Notes: generated by a model not told the origin, from the letters alone. A stretch of 64,000 bases of DNA from Neurospora tetrasperma FGSC 2508 (GCF_000213175.1 NW_009799100.1:248001-312000); one strand, 5' to 3'; shown: positions 32,764 through 44,101, numbered from the stretch's first letter. Translations and numbers: made by a program.

Positions 32764-34286
32764 TGCAAGGTCTGTGACAGAATGCAGGGGAAGTTGATGG
32801 TTGCTTGGTCTCTGAAGATCAGGATGTGTTTCTGAATGAGATACGGACGAGGGTCGATGTCGGAGTAGAGTGATGGAGATGAAATGGACTGACTGATAAG
32901 AATGAATCTGAGCAAAGACGGCTGGTTGGAGGTATATAAGGTATCCGGCCATGTAGAGATTACCATATGAGCTGCACTCAAAGAGAGACTGGAATGCTCG
33001 AATGGACAGGTAGGAAAAGGTAGTGTTGAGGACATTCTAGTAGTTCAATATCAAGAAACAACAAAGGTGCCTTGATCTTCAATGTTCGCCTTCCCCTCTT
33101 CACAATGAATTCATTCATGGGTTCATTGCAAGCTTATCACCTCTGGTTGTGCTCAATCACGCCGGTTACCTCTGTACACGTCATCGATATTGCATTCATT
33201 CAGTTCGTTTGATTCACGGCAAGGGCGTCTGTTCGGGTAGAGGCCTAACGGAGAAAGGGCGACTTGATAAGGGAAGGAAGCACGGACAAAGCTGGATGGA
33301 TCCTTCGTTGGCACAAGTCAAGAAGGTTCGTTGCAGTACGGGAAACTTCCTGAAGACGGTAGATGGGTCACTTCCATGAAATCTACATGTATCTCGTTTG
33401 TTTCACAATTGAATGTGATATGATGGAAATCATGAACCATTTCACCCAGTGCCCTTCCTGGCCCTTTCTCTACAACCTCTTTGATCGTGCAGGTGATCAT
33501 CACATCCAGCTTCGACGGCGCAAAACTGTAAGGAAGTGTTTCCTTCTGGCTACTGAATTCCGCCTCGCTTTAGTCCATCAGATTGAGCTTCAAGTGTTTG
33601 AGAAAGAATACCTCTAGCAAGTTACGTCGGATGGACTGGCCATTTCCACTTACTACCTACCTCTACTCATCCAGACTGAGTGGAGGCACATCGTCCAGCT
33701 AGAGAGGTACTGAGGCCAATGTGGTGCAGGATTCTGTCTGGACTAGCATATTCACGGAAACATTGGGATTAATTATATTAGGGTATTGTCACAGCACTAA
33801 CTACCTCTAAATGGTTAAGCCGAAGTGTCTAGTGCGGACCAAACCGTGTGCATGGTTGTTCATTTACGGCATTGGAAGAGACTCCTATTTCCTCCGTCCA
33901 CCAAGTCCTTCATCTGTCACTTTGTCTCTTCTCTCACTGACTTGCAACCACCACCCTCTTTTCGTTCTCTTCCATGTCTTGTCTGCTACAGAAGAAGGAA
34001 CAAATAAGACTTTTGTGCAGCTATACGAGGGAAAATGAGGAAGGAATGACTTACAGGCAAAAGAAGCGTGAGTTCGTTGTAGCGCCTTCCATTGAAATTG
34101 GTAGAATTTCTTTGATCAGTTGGGCCCCAATCTTTATACGCCTCCGGCTCTGGCGTTCTTCACCTGATCACCACTGCATCGTGGACTCATCGCGTGTGCA
34201 CCCCCTCGATAGAGAGCCATCCCAACGCCGTAGTGTACTGTACTGCTCGAGCTCTGTTCCTGTCCTTCCCTTTGAACGCCCGGTGC
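32764..34286. other. 1.5-kb spacer between two minus-strand membrane-protein genes
   Basis: It holds the promoter of the 32.0-kb gene, TACCTCTA-type 8-mers at 33609, 33658 and 33800, and a copy of the 3' motif (CGAAGTGTCTAGTG at 33821) with no gene in front of it. A decayed plus-strand copy may have stood here. No coding region is supported. Confidence 0.4.
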
Positions 34287-34655
34287 TTAGGCACCTTGTG
34301 TTCGTGGCGTGCGTCTCTCCGGTATCATATGGCTACACCAGTGACACTGCTCAAGCGCCTTCGTCATCCGTCTTTGCAGCTCCAGATCGCCCGTGTAAAC
34401 TTTCTGCATAAGGGTGATTGTGCGCAAATTGATGTCCATGAGCTTATTCAAAAGCCGTATATGCTCTTCGTGATATTTGTGAGTGTTGTCGTTATGCGTA
34501 ATGAGAGTCCACCCTATAAGCCCGATAGTGATCCAAATGGCAAGCCCGACGGTAATTAGGGTGCTGTCATAGACTAAAAACGTGATGGGGATGGTGGTTT
34601 CGGAGGAAGCCATGTTCAAGGGGATGGTCGACATCTGGAAGTTGTACGATGGCAT
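34287..34655 (-). CDS. Small single-pass membrane protein, unknown function
   Basis: The frame is 122 residues, or 108 if the internal ATG (MASSETT) at 34613 is used. One strong membrane segment (LITVGLAIWITIGLIGWTLI) is followed by a helical, charged tail (HEEHIRLLNKLMDINLRTIT, LELQRRMTKALEQCHWC). The anchor followed by a helix resembles a shortened form of the 32.0-kb gene, which also has IGW at the end of its anchor. I do not recognise the family. TACCTCTA lies just upstream at 34739. Confidence 0.5.
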   Translation of the reverse strand: MPSYNFQMSTIPLNMASSETTIPITFLVYDSTLITVGLAIWITIGLIGWTLITHNDNTHKYHEEHIRLLNKLMDINLRTITLMQKVYTGDLELQRRMTKALEQCHWCSHMIPERRTPRTQGA

Positions 34656-34937
34656 TTCGGATGATGTTGATTGAGTGGCACAGATCAGATAACAGGAGGT
34701 ACGGGAGGTTAGGTGAATGATATAGCTGTGGTCATGTCAAACCTACCTCTAGGGTGCCCCTGAGGATGAGTAGAGTGGAAGAAACCGAGATGTTTCTGGA
34801 AGATTGTGTCGGGAACGACCGTTATCCGGGGAATCACAGACTGAAAAGGACCAAAGTATGAAGAGGAACTATAACCAAGGCAAGACAGACACGCAAAAGA
34901 AAACGGCAGGAAGAAAGGGAAAAAAAAAAAAGAAATG

Positions 34938-35092
34938 TGTGCGGTCCGGAATTCGAACCCGGGATCTTTCGCGGTTCCCAAGGCAACATACGTCTATGCT
35001 GCCCCCCGGTCCCACCCATCGGTGCCGTTTTCGATTCCGTAAGGTTGCCAACCTTTAGGAAGCGAACGCGCTGACCACTGTGCCAACCGCAC
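34938..35092 (-). tRNA. tRNA-Arg (anticodon CCT) with an 82-nt intron
   Basis: On the minus strand the 5' end is at 35092 and the discriminator A at 34938. The acceptor stem GTGCGGT/ACCGCAC is perfect. The T arm is CCGGG-TTCGAAT-TCCGG. The anticodon stem TTCGC pairs with GCGAA across an intron at the canonical place after base 37 (intron 34974-35055); the anticodon CCT is at 35057-35059. The D stem GCAC/GCGC has one mismatch. The intron is long for a fungal tRNA and contains G/C-rich complementary runs. It reads AGG codons if functional; the D-stem mismatch leaves some doubt. Confidence 0.75.
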
Positions 35093-35571
35093 ATTGGTTG
35101 TTTGTTGGTTGTTGTTGTTGGAAAGTAGGCACAAAGACCTAATACATATACCTGGAGGGAGGGAGTCTAGACACGGGTAGCTGCCTTGGGTCAAGGTAGA
35201 GGCAGACGGGAGCACAAGATGACGTGTTGGGGTCAGCGGGGGGAGTACGGGGTGCCTTCATGTTGGCTGTTTCGTAGAATGTTGGAAGGAGCAAGGGAAC
35301 AGGATGGAGGTAGGGCATACTCTTTTCATGTTCCCCCACCCAACGCACAATTCTTTTTCTTTTTTTTTCTTTTCATCTTCTCCCTTCCTCCAAACAATCC
35401 AATCTGCAACAGCGCGTCGAACTCAACAAGTGATCAACAATTAACTCATTGCCACTTCTTACTCACTCTACACCTACCTACCTACCAACATCTTTTGTCA
35501 CCTTTCATCGCGTCTCTTTCTTTAATTCTGTACAGCTCACCTTCCTCCAAACAAATGTCTTTTCCAGAGGT
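35093..35571. other. Intergenic
   Basis: A TC-rich block with a (T)n run is at 35350-35380. No supported gene. Confidence 0.4.
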
Positions 35572-36478
35572 CACAATGAGCAATCCAGCACATCTGATTG
35601 GTGCCGCCAACATCTACAGCTTTTCCTGAAAATCGATCAAAGGTACCTAAGGTAAGCTCATGTTTCACAACTACCAATCTTGTCCCGTTTCAACCCCTTC
35701 ATCCAACCTGATAGCATCTCCTTCTCACTCTTTTTGCATGATATGACGCCCTGTTCCTCTCTACTTGCATTCATCATTCTTTCCACTCCTGGAATTAATA
35801 TTGACGGCCGTCATACTTAGCGCGAGGAGCCTTACTGAGCAGTCTTACCAACATCAGTCACGGTCACCGGCCATATCGGCAACGGCATTGTGGTCAACAT
35901 CAACCACCAGAGCAGTGGTAACAATAGCGCGAACATCAGTAGAAACAGCCATCCCATCAGTGACTACCACAACCAGTTGGTGCCAAGGTAAGCTTCCATG
36001 ATCCATGAGAACAACACGGCAATATGGGGGAATCCCAAAGCTGCGAGTAGTTTCTCACCGTTAACAGACAGAGTTGCTAGAGGCAGAGTCGCCAACCACC
36101 ACACCACCAACGGCCGGATCACCAACGGCCGGATCAGCATGACTACCTCTATCTGAGAAGACCGGACCTATCGCGGCTTCCACGCCTGTCCTGGCTTACG
36201 CAACTCTCTACTCGGTCCCCGTGACCCCCCCGCCGGAGACCGTGGTGGCGTCCAACCCTGGACGTCACCACCAGCCCACTAGCAGAGTTGCTAGTGGTAG
36301 ACTCGGCAGCCACCAGTCCAGCAACGGCCGTGTTACCAATGGTCATATTAACAAAAGTACCTCACATCGGCCTACGGCAGACAGGCTCGATGCGAGCGGT
36401 TTCCATGAGCATGAGGACGATGGTGATGACATGGAGTTCAAAGAGGAGGACGAGTATGGAATGGACCTGACTCAATGA
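35572..36478 (+). other. Possible multi-exon gene, Asn/Ser/Thr-rich product (weak)
   Basis: Exon-like pieces are visible. A frame at about 35843-35987 encodes VTVTGHIGNGIVVNINHQSS and ends at a GTAAGC donor. A following piece begins after AACAGACAG at 36073 with RVARGRVANHHTTNGRITNG, and a related piece appears at about 36285-36350 (RVASGRLGSHQSSNGRVTNG), followed by an acidic end (EHEDDGDDMEFKEEDEYGMD) and TGA 36476-36478. The two RVA.GR..NH..NGR.TNG pieces are an internal duplication of about 215 bp spacing. I cannot give a confident exon chain or start. It could be a decayed gene. Confidence 0.3.
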
Positions 36479-37353
36479 TCGTGGGAAATGGGTTTGTGTG
36501 ATTGTGATGGATTAGGGTGAGCATGAGAACTAAGGAAAGGGGGTGGGCAAAGCGAGACGGGACTGGTCATTGGTGACTTGATGATGCGAAGCAAACCGGC
36601 AAGGGATAGAGAGGATTGAAGACACTTGATATTCACAAAGGAAAATCATGTACGCATCGGAAGCTTTCCAGAAACAACTGTCGCGACCAATGGGTGTTCT
36701 GTAGACTGGAACTCTGATCTGTTTTGTATCAGCAGGCGCGCGAAGCGACAGGTTTCGTTCGTCGCCGACCGGCGAAATCAACACCCCACTAAATCCCCGT
36801 TGTCCGTGTCCCCATCTCTTTCCCCTCAAACACGCCTTTTCCTTCTCGATTTGCATTTCCTCCGACCACAAAGACAAGTGCACGTAGTCTATTCGCCCAA
36901 GTGGCCGATCGTCATCCAGCCAATACCCTGTTGATCAGACGTTTTGCCTCTAGCCCGACTTCGGTTTGATCTTCCCGAGAAGACCGCCAGAGGTAAGACC
37001 CCTCCCACTCTTTCTCACGACTATATCCATCCTCTTCATCATCCCATCCATTGTTTCTATCCGGCTCAAAAGGTTCGCAAATTGCATTTCGCTTCGAGTA
37101 TATGCTGCCGCGTCCCTATATACATCCATGCCTTAAGTTGTTGGACAATACGCGCTTCATTACCCCAATCATCCAAGTTGAGGGAGATGGGAGGCAACTA
37201 CTGACCTTTCCATCACGTCCAGAACATTAGCCTTCTCCATTCTCGGCCAGTCGCGACAGAGACTTCAATCCAATCAGAAAGACAGGTCGCGCAGTGTTGA
37301 AGGACAACAAAGCGTTCGCTCGAGAAGTTCCAGAAATCGAGAGGACGACAAGC
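36479..37353. other. Intergenic, leader of SK1
   Basis: The right end probably holds the 5' UTR of SK1, possibly with an intron (GTAAG donor after GCCAGAG near 36990). Nothing else is supported. Confidence 0.4.
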
Positions 37354-39486
37354 ATGGCGGGGAGCCATCCTGTAGCAGAAAATCCACCTGCTGTACAGGT
37401 AGCTAGCCCTTTTGGGTTCGTCAGAGCCCTTGAATGGGCTGCAGCGGAAAGGTTGCCCCAAATGGCGACATATTGGGAAATCATTCGTGAGTTTTTACTT
37501 TTTCGGAAACAAGAAACGCGACATAAGACTGACGGTAACCGTGACGACATAGTCTATATACAAGAGAACTTGGCTATGGCGAACGGAGCCGTGCGACCTC
37601 TGGAAGCATTGAAGAATTGGGGCGACGACTTCGACCCTTTCGCGCGTAGAGCCTACAGCTGGCTTTTGGTTCATCACGAAAGCAACTCGTCGGAGTCCGC
37701 CATTGCTGGGATCAGCCATACAAGGCCACGACTTCGGCAACAGATCATGGACAGCCTGGCATCCCACGAGAGGATCAATCGGAACACCAATGTGAAGGGT
37801 GCTGTCGACCAAACATTCCCGGACTCGATCAAATCCGAGGTGGACTTTTGGTCTCAAGAGGCTATAACAAAGAGTATCAACAACAGGACACCAGCGGCCT
37901 CGGCAATCGCGGATATTCCACAAACGAGACAACAGCAAGCCGTGTATATACGAGAAATGTTTGATGCTCTGAAGAACACCCAGGACATCATTGAGAAAGC
38001 GAGCAACCACAAGGTAGGTACCGTCAAGTCAACCAGTGGAAGGGTGTTCCAGGATATTGCGTGGGTGCTATACGTAAGTGGAAATCAACATTCCTCCTCC
38101 ATCCTTATGGCCGGATTCGTCACCAAATGAAGACTAATCCATTTGGGGTTTCCCCCCTTCTAGAGAGAGGCCCGAAACCTTCAACAGGGCAAGCCGGGTG
38201 TGAAGCCTTGGTGCACCTCATTCAAGTACAAGCAGTACCCTACCATGCGGGCTCGCTGGAATGACATGGTGGAATTCTTTCAAGTAAGTTCTGGAGAGAC
38301 TCGCATACGTAGATGCCGCAACTAACGCTTCATCGAAACACAGACTTCAAAAGCAGCAGTGGCCAACCTGATCGTCGCCCACAGCGAGAAGCGTTTTGCC
38401 GGTAACCCGACCAAAGAGAAACAACGCAAGACTGTCAACGACAAGGGCAACAAGAAGAAAGCGACCAAGATGAAGGACAATGAGGAGAAGGCGGCCAGAC
38501 TCGACAAAGTCGTCAAGGATGCCAAGGGTAAAGCCGCTGCTGCGAAGAGTGCTCCAGATCAGGGCACAAGTACTGCTGGCGCTTCTGCTCCTGCCCCAAA
38601 CGACTCGTCCGCGGCCGCCAAGCCTGATAATTAGGAGAATCCGGACGGCAGCTTCGTAGATGAAGAGTGGGACGCCGAAGCCAGTGAGGATCTGGGCGGC
38701 GATGGCGAGGCGGAAGAGACAGACTACGAAGCTGAAGAGTTTGATGACAGCGCGAGAGAGCGTGAAGACAACGATCACGAGTCTGACGACGAAGCAACGC
38801 ATCTCCTGCAGAATGCCCAACAGGATGTGGATCGCTACGATGATATTCCAGAAGACCAGGACAGCGACGATTTGAAATTTCAGTTCGGCCGCGCAATGGG
38901 CGACTCTGCTGCTTCAACGGTTCCCTTGGCAGGAACTTCGCAACCGCATGCTCCGGCCTACCCACCATTACCCGGCTCGATCAGCCATCGGCGACAGGTC
39001 CGAGCTATATTCCCCGACGAAGGACACCCTCCAAGCATCATGCCTTCCAATGATCACGAGTCATACCACCCTTGTTATTCTGGCGGTTTGGTGAGCCCAA
39101 ATGTTCAGGGTCAGTGCATCGATGATGCCAGGAGCAATGACCTCGGCTCGTCACCGCTATCCGGTCAACCCATGGATTATCTGGAACACACACTGCACCG
39201 GTACATTAGCCCGAGTTCTCCCGAGCTCACTAGTGGGATTGGCTTCATGGGCCAGGCGCAGCCGCAAGAGGGAAGAGGAAGCGATACCGCAGTCGGTACT
39301 TCTCGCATCGCCCATATGCCGCTCAACACCGGCACTAGTGGTGTCGGTGGAGGAGCACAGAACAACAGTGATCCGCAGGATAGTACCAACTCTTCTCGTT
39401 CTCGGGCTAGGAGGAACAGACACAGCTCCGAAGACGGCAGCAAGACTCGAGCTGAGGCTCCTCCCAGGAGGCGTCCCCGTATTTAG
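37354..39486 (+). CDS. SK family copy 1: conserved domain intact, tail after an in-frame TAG
   Basis: Exons are 37354-37486, 37553-38073, 38164-38283 and 38344 onward. Start MAGSHPV fits the family; an in-frame ATG at 37294 is less likely. Domain blocks: ATYWEII, VRPLEALKNW, FARRAYSWLLVHH, ISHTRPRL, DFWSQEAITKSIN, IADIPQT, DIAWVLY, PWCTSFKYKQYPTMRARWND and TSKAAVANLIVAHSEKRFAG. A Lys/Ala-rich stretch then reaches TAG 38632-38634. The same frame stays open for 283 more codons: first very acidic (TDYEAEEFDDSAREREDNDH), then Ser/Gly/Pro-rich, ending RRRPRI and TAG. The intron found after this point in SK2, SK4, SK5 and SK9 is absent. The function is unknown. A short product of about 355 residues and a long one of about 640 are both conceivable, depending on whether the TAG is edited or read through. 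Confidence 0.65.
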
Positions 39487-40485
39487 GTTCTGGGAGGCAT
39501 CTCTGAAGGGCGCAGACGACATGTTGAGAATTTGACATGACAGAGGCATCGTATAACCCTACACTCTTGGCTAAGCCAGAGAAGGAGCCAAGTGGTTATT
39601 CGTATCTGGCATGTTTGCCGTGAAAATTCTTGCCAGAATCACCAATTTCATCATGACGTTCGAGTTGACTTCTTGGAGAGGTCAAGGTGGCAAGCCGAAG
39701 AGTCCAGCGCATGTTCGGCGACCTTTGCAAGAGGTCGACAAGACGAAGAATCGTAATGTGAGAGGGGGAGAGGTGCTCTATGCCGTACCCCCCCCCCCCC
39801 ATCTCTCTCTCGATACCAGCGAGCTGCCACAAGGATGTGGGCCACTAACGACTATGGGACAAGCCATGGAGTTCAGAAAAAGCTGAATGGATGACGCTTT
39901 AGAGGTGAATAGAGATAGAGGTTTAGAGATAGTCACATATTATGATTGCCTGTTATGCTCTTCGCGGAAAATATGATACAGTCACTGTTCTTTGTTGTTT
40001 TCCCTGCGTTATGCGTGGCGTTGGGCGGAGGGATAAGGAGTGTCGAAACAAAGCAGGCATACGGCGTCGGGGAAGGAGAAGAAACAATGCGATTGTCCCC
40101 ATCTCGATACTCTGCCGTGGTAATGCTTGAATCTCGCTCTAAAAGAGTCACTTCATCTGTTCGGTGCTCATCACAGATTGCCCTTTCACAGGAGGCAATA
40201 CCAAAGTCATCTGCAATCATGGGATTCTTATTGATGCTTGTGTCTTTGTTCCTCTGTCCTCATCAAGCAAGCATCGCTGCGCCAGTATGGCCGGAGAGTG
40301 GTCAAAAGGTTTAAAGCTCAGCGCTTCCATCCTGGCTGAGATGGAACTTGAACCTGAATAGCACCTGCCAGGTTTGGGCCTTCCTCCCGCTTCACCTTTT
40401 ATAGTTGTAAACTTCACCTTTTATAGTTGTAAAGGTTTCTAACCTGGAGCTGCTATGCCAAACGGCCGGCGGGCGGTTTTGGGAG
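39487..40485. other. Intergenic with small tandem repeat
   Basis: A 22-bp unit (ACTTCACCTTTTATAGTTGT plus AA) is duplicated around 40389-40433, and a poly(C) run is at about 39789. CCGAAGAGTCCAGCG near 39694 resembles the 3' motif of the 28-34 kb cluster. Confidence 0.45.
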
Positions 40486-40493
40486 TATAAAAA
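40486..40493 (+). promoter_or_regulatory. TATA box, probable promoter of SK2
   Basis: TATAAAAA follows a G/C-rich block. The SK2 reading frame begins about 600 bp downstream, which implies a long leader. Confidence 0.5.
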
Positions 40494-41100
40494 CCCCTTT
40501 TGGTTTTGGTCAGTGCTGCGAAGTTTTCCTCTTTTTTTTGTTTCGAACAGCGATCGCACAAACTTGACCAGCAAAAGTCAAACGTGAATTTTCACCGCGA
40601 ACGGTTTCAACCGCCAACAGCAAGGAACCCAATCTACCTCACTCAACCCAACAACTTATCTTTGCTCAGCTTACCACCGCCGCGCAAACCCTCGCGCTGC
40701 ACTCGACAACTCCTGCTCCTGCTAATCTACTGACGGCCCCGCGCTCTCTTCTCCGTACCAGCCAGCAACCGCCGATTTCGACAACAGCGTCACGACACTT
40801 CATTGCCGCCAACTGAACTTGTCCTCCCGAGCACCTACCAACAGGCAGAAGATCAAATCATACCACGATCGCGCATTTTGCCTATCCCTTGCCGCCTTGT
40901 GTCGCCGACAGTCGACAATCTCTTCTCGACAACTCACTGTTCTTGACAGCTCGCAGCATCTTCGACCACTCCCCATCGTCCGCAACTATTCCCTCCATTT
41001 CTAATCCCCTTGAAGATCTGACCAAGTGTCGGTATACATTCACGTCAGCAAAGTGAACAACTACAACACCGACCACCAGCTGATCAGCTTCGTTCCTCGC

Positions 41101-42270
41101 ATGGAACAAGCTGCGGCCCAGCGCAACCCCCATCTCGGCGAGTATTGGGAGATTATCCGTAAGTTATTCCTCTTATCATCCCTGCAAGTTCAAACAACGA
41201 TGCTCCCATGGAGATTTCGCTTGCTAACTCCCTTCAAACCGTGCAGTCTCCATCCAAGAGAATCTGCGCCAACCCGCCAGTGCCGAGTTCGCCGGAGTTG
41301 AAGTCATCAAGAGCCTTGAAGAGATCAAGAGGATGAAGAGGTGGAACGACCAGCACGACCACTTCTCGCGTTGTGCATACGAGTATTTGAGGTTCGCTTA
41401 CAACCTCGGCGCGTCGGAGCAGGCGATCAAACGGATTGCACACACCAAGCCCAATATCGGTGTTGAGGCACTGGCGGGTATGAACGCTCATGAACTTTCT
41501 CTCTACCGCAGGATCACCAAAGGAGAACAGGGAGAGGATCAGACCTACGAGGGCCGCATGCGCTCGGAGGCTGAGTTCTGGGTGCACGATAAGATGGTGT
41601 GCGATTACACCAGGAAGCGTGTTCCCCAGAGCGCCAGGCTTGACATCCCCATCTTCCCAGAGGATGAGGCCGGGTATGTCAGAGAGATGGTCGAGGCCAT
41701 GTCGGACATGGTTGGTGACAAAGATGGTAGTGCATCACAGATCGACACGGTGAGAAAGATGAAGGTTGTTATGGAGCATGTTGCATGGCAGTACTTCGTA
41801 AGTGATTACACCCTCTAACGTTACAGTGGTGTCTGATTAACACGAAGTGTAGCGGGAATCGAGACATGCCCAGAATGGTGACGCCAAGGTGCAACCATGG
41901 TGCACAGGCTTCTATCTCCGCGAGTACGACTCCTGGCAGGAGAGGTGGGACGACATGGTTGCCCTGATGACGGTTAGTTAACATCCAAGTACAATGATTC
42001 GATAGAGTGACCACTGCTGACTGCTGCAACAGAAATCAAAGGCTGCGGTAGACGACCTAATTATCACGATCTACCCCAAGCGATTTTCCAGTGACCCCTA
42101 CTACGAATTGCAGGCAAGTTGTCTTTGGATTTTGTGTTACTGAGTGCAGTTACTAACGATCTTCATAGCGCAAGAACATCAACGAGCGCAACAACAAGAA
42201 AAGAGCCCAAGATGCCAGGGACATCGCGGCGCTTGCTGCACAGGCCTCTGGACCGGGAGCTCCAAACTAA
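41101..42270 (+). CDS. SK family copy 2: conserved domain with no long tail
   Basis: There are five exons: 41101-41158, 41247-41797, 41853-41972, 42033-42113 and 42169-42270 (303 residues from ATG 41101). All four family introns are present; the fourth has a GC donor (CAG|GCAAGT) instead of GT. Blocks: GEYWEII, AYEYLRFAY, IAHTKPNIG, EAEFWVHDK, VREMVEAMSDM, HVAWQYF, PWCTGFYLREYDSWQERWDD and KSKAAVDDLIITIYPKRFSS. The frame is also open upstream, and at the place where paralogs have ATG (M-ADYNT) this copy has GTG (V-NNYNT), so the usual start seems lost and translation may begin within the domain. It stops at TAA shortly after the basic exon 5 start (KNINERNNKKRAQ) and lacks the acidic tail. 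It is the cleanest member of the array, but its N-terminus is shortened. Confidence 0.65.
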
Positions 42271-42941
42271 CAGCAGTGTCATGCAACCAACGGCGATAGA
42301 CCATCGTCTGGTAGAGTACACTGGTTGGCGGGAGGGGCGGGTGGCCGATGAGGAGTTGGTTCGGTAAAGGAACCAGTTTGAAACTTGGGGATGGATTGAG
42401 CGAACTTTGCACAGAATCGCTATTAGCCTATATTGGGAGGTCCACCGCGAATAGAAAAGTTCGTTATATCAGTATCAGCTCGCCGATGGGGGTTAATGTG
42501 AGACAAGGTTCGGAGTTTGCTCAGTGATCGAGAGGAGTGAGATGGTGCTTGCATGAATGTTTGCGATTGAGTGACTGACATCAGCGGATGTTTGTATACA
42601 AGACTCTCATCGATAGACTCATTATGATTACGTTTCCTGCTCTAATGCTACCAATATAAGGATCACGTATTACTTGACCAACTTTCGAAACAAATCTCTC
42701 AGGTATAAAAGGCCCGTATATCTGGGTTCCTAACCTCTCATTCGGCTTGCTGTTTGCACGCTTGCCGTATATAGAACACATATGCCTCATCCAACGGTGT
42801 CGTTATGTCCTGCTTGAAGTCTCGTTCTTTCCCAACCTCCCATTAGTATCAAGGAAGTCATTATAGATGACACCTACCTAAGTAAAATCTTCTAACCTTA
42901 CTCCCAAGGCAGAAACACAGTGACACAGCCTCCAACACAAG
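42271..42941. other. Intergenic between SK2 and SK3
   Basis: No gene is supported. Confidence 0.4.
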
Positions 42942-43778
42942 TTGGCAGAAGTTCATTCTTTACTCCGGGCTTGGCCCCAGCGGAATTCAAAGCACTTCCG
43001 GTCTGGTAAGATACATCTGTCGGCGGCCCGGCGCTTACCGAAGCAAGACCTCTTTAGTCATAGGTTTAGGCGGATGCCCATCGAGACGCTGAGAGATATT
43101 CCGTGCTACTCGGAGGATGAGTGCCATTTTGTTAGGGTGATGGTAGAGGCGATCGCTGATATGGATGGCGAGGAGTCAGGATGGCAATGTTCATCAGATT
43201 GATGCTGTGAAGAAGGCATCGAAGGGTGCACGTCGTTCAGCACCTCGCCTGGAATCTGATGGTGAGTTACGTCTCTTTGGTCGAGGACTGCACGATAACT
43301 TGTAGCTTCCTAACGAGACTCATAGCAAGAGGCTAAGCTCGCCCAGGCGGGTATATGTAGACCAGGCATTGCACCATTCTGTCAGGTACTTCCTTTTATC
43401 TAAGGCAGTACGAGTCCTTTTGGGCCCGTTGGGACGACATGGTTGCATTGTTTAGAGGTAGGGTAGGTTCATGCCCGCGTACTTCCATAAAACGCTAGTT
43501 TTGTATACTGAATCGTCGAACAGATCTCGAAGGCCACCGTTGCCAACCTCCTGATTGCACCCTGTCACCCTGTTTCAAGCGTTTTGCTTTGCGATCCTCG
43601 ATCGTAGCTCTAGGCAAGTCAACCGCCTCTTTTGAACGTACTTTCTTCAGGCCGCTAACAGTTTCCCAGAGGAAGGAGAAGAACGCGGACAATAACGCGA
43701 CTAAGGCCCACAATATTAGAGACGGGCGGGTGGCTCTTCAAGCTCAGGTCTCTAGATCTGGGGCTGCTAACCAGTAGT
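42942..43778 (+). pseudogene. SK family copy 3, decayed fragment
   Basis: Only pieces are recognisable. TLRDIPCYSEDECHFVRVMVE (the ADIPQT/MVEAL block) lies at about 43090-43160. A broken exon-3 region follows (FWARWDDM-like at about 43410-43450 in another frame). ISKATVANLLIAP after an AACAG acceptor at 43524 is the SKAAVANLL block, and a basic exon-5-like end reads RKEKNADNNATKAHN. The first half of the domain is missing and frames change between pieces, so this is a pseudogene. Confidence 0.6.
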
Positions 43779-44101
43779 AGGGTGGCCGTCTTCACGTACC
43801 ACGCTCGTGGTAAGAAGACTAACTAACTCTATTGACGACGACCATGCCTCTTTCATTCAAGACACCTTTCGAAAGGAAGTGGGAGACATGACTCAGACGA
43901 GGAAGATGACGATGGGAACTGTGTTTCCGTGGTCATCCAGATATGCTAGGGCTGGGATACCCAAATTTATAATGTAATCGAAACTGGCAGTTGGTTCTTT
44001 AGGCGACCTGGCGGTGTTGTAGTATGGATTTTATCAGGTTCCATGAAAAGAGGTAAAAGAGGGGATTTACAGCGCGTTGCTTTTGTTTTATCACCTGAAA
44101 A

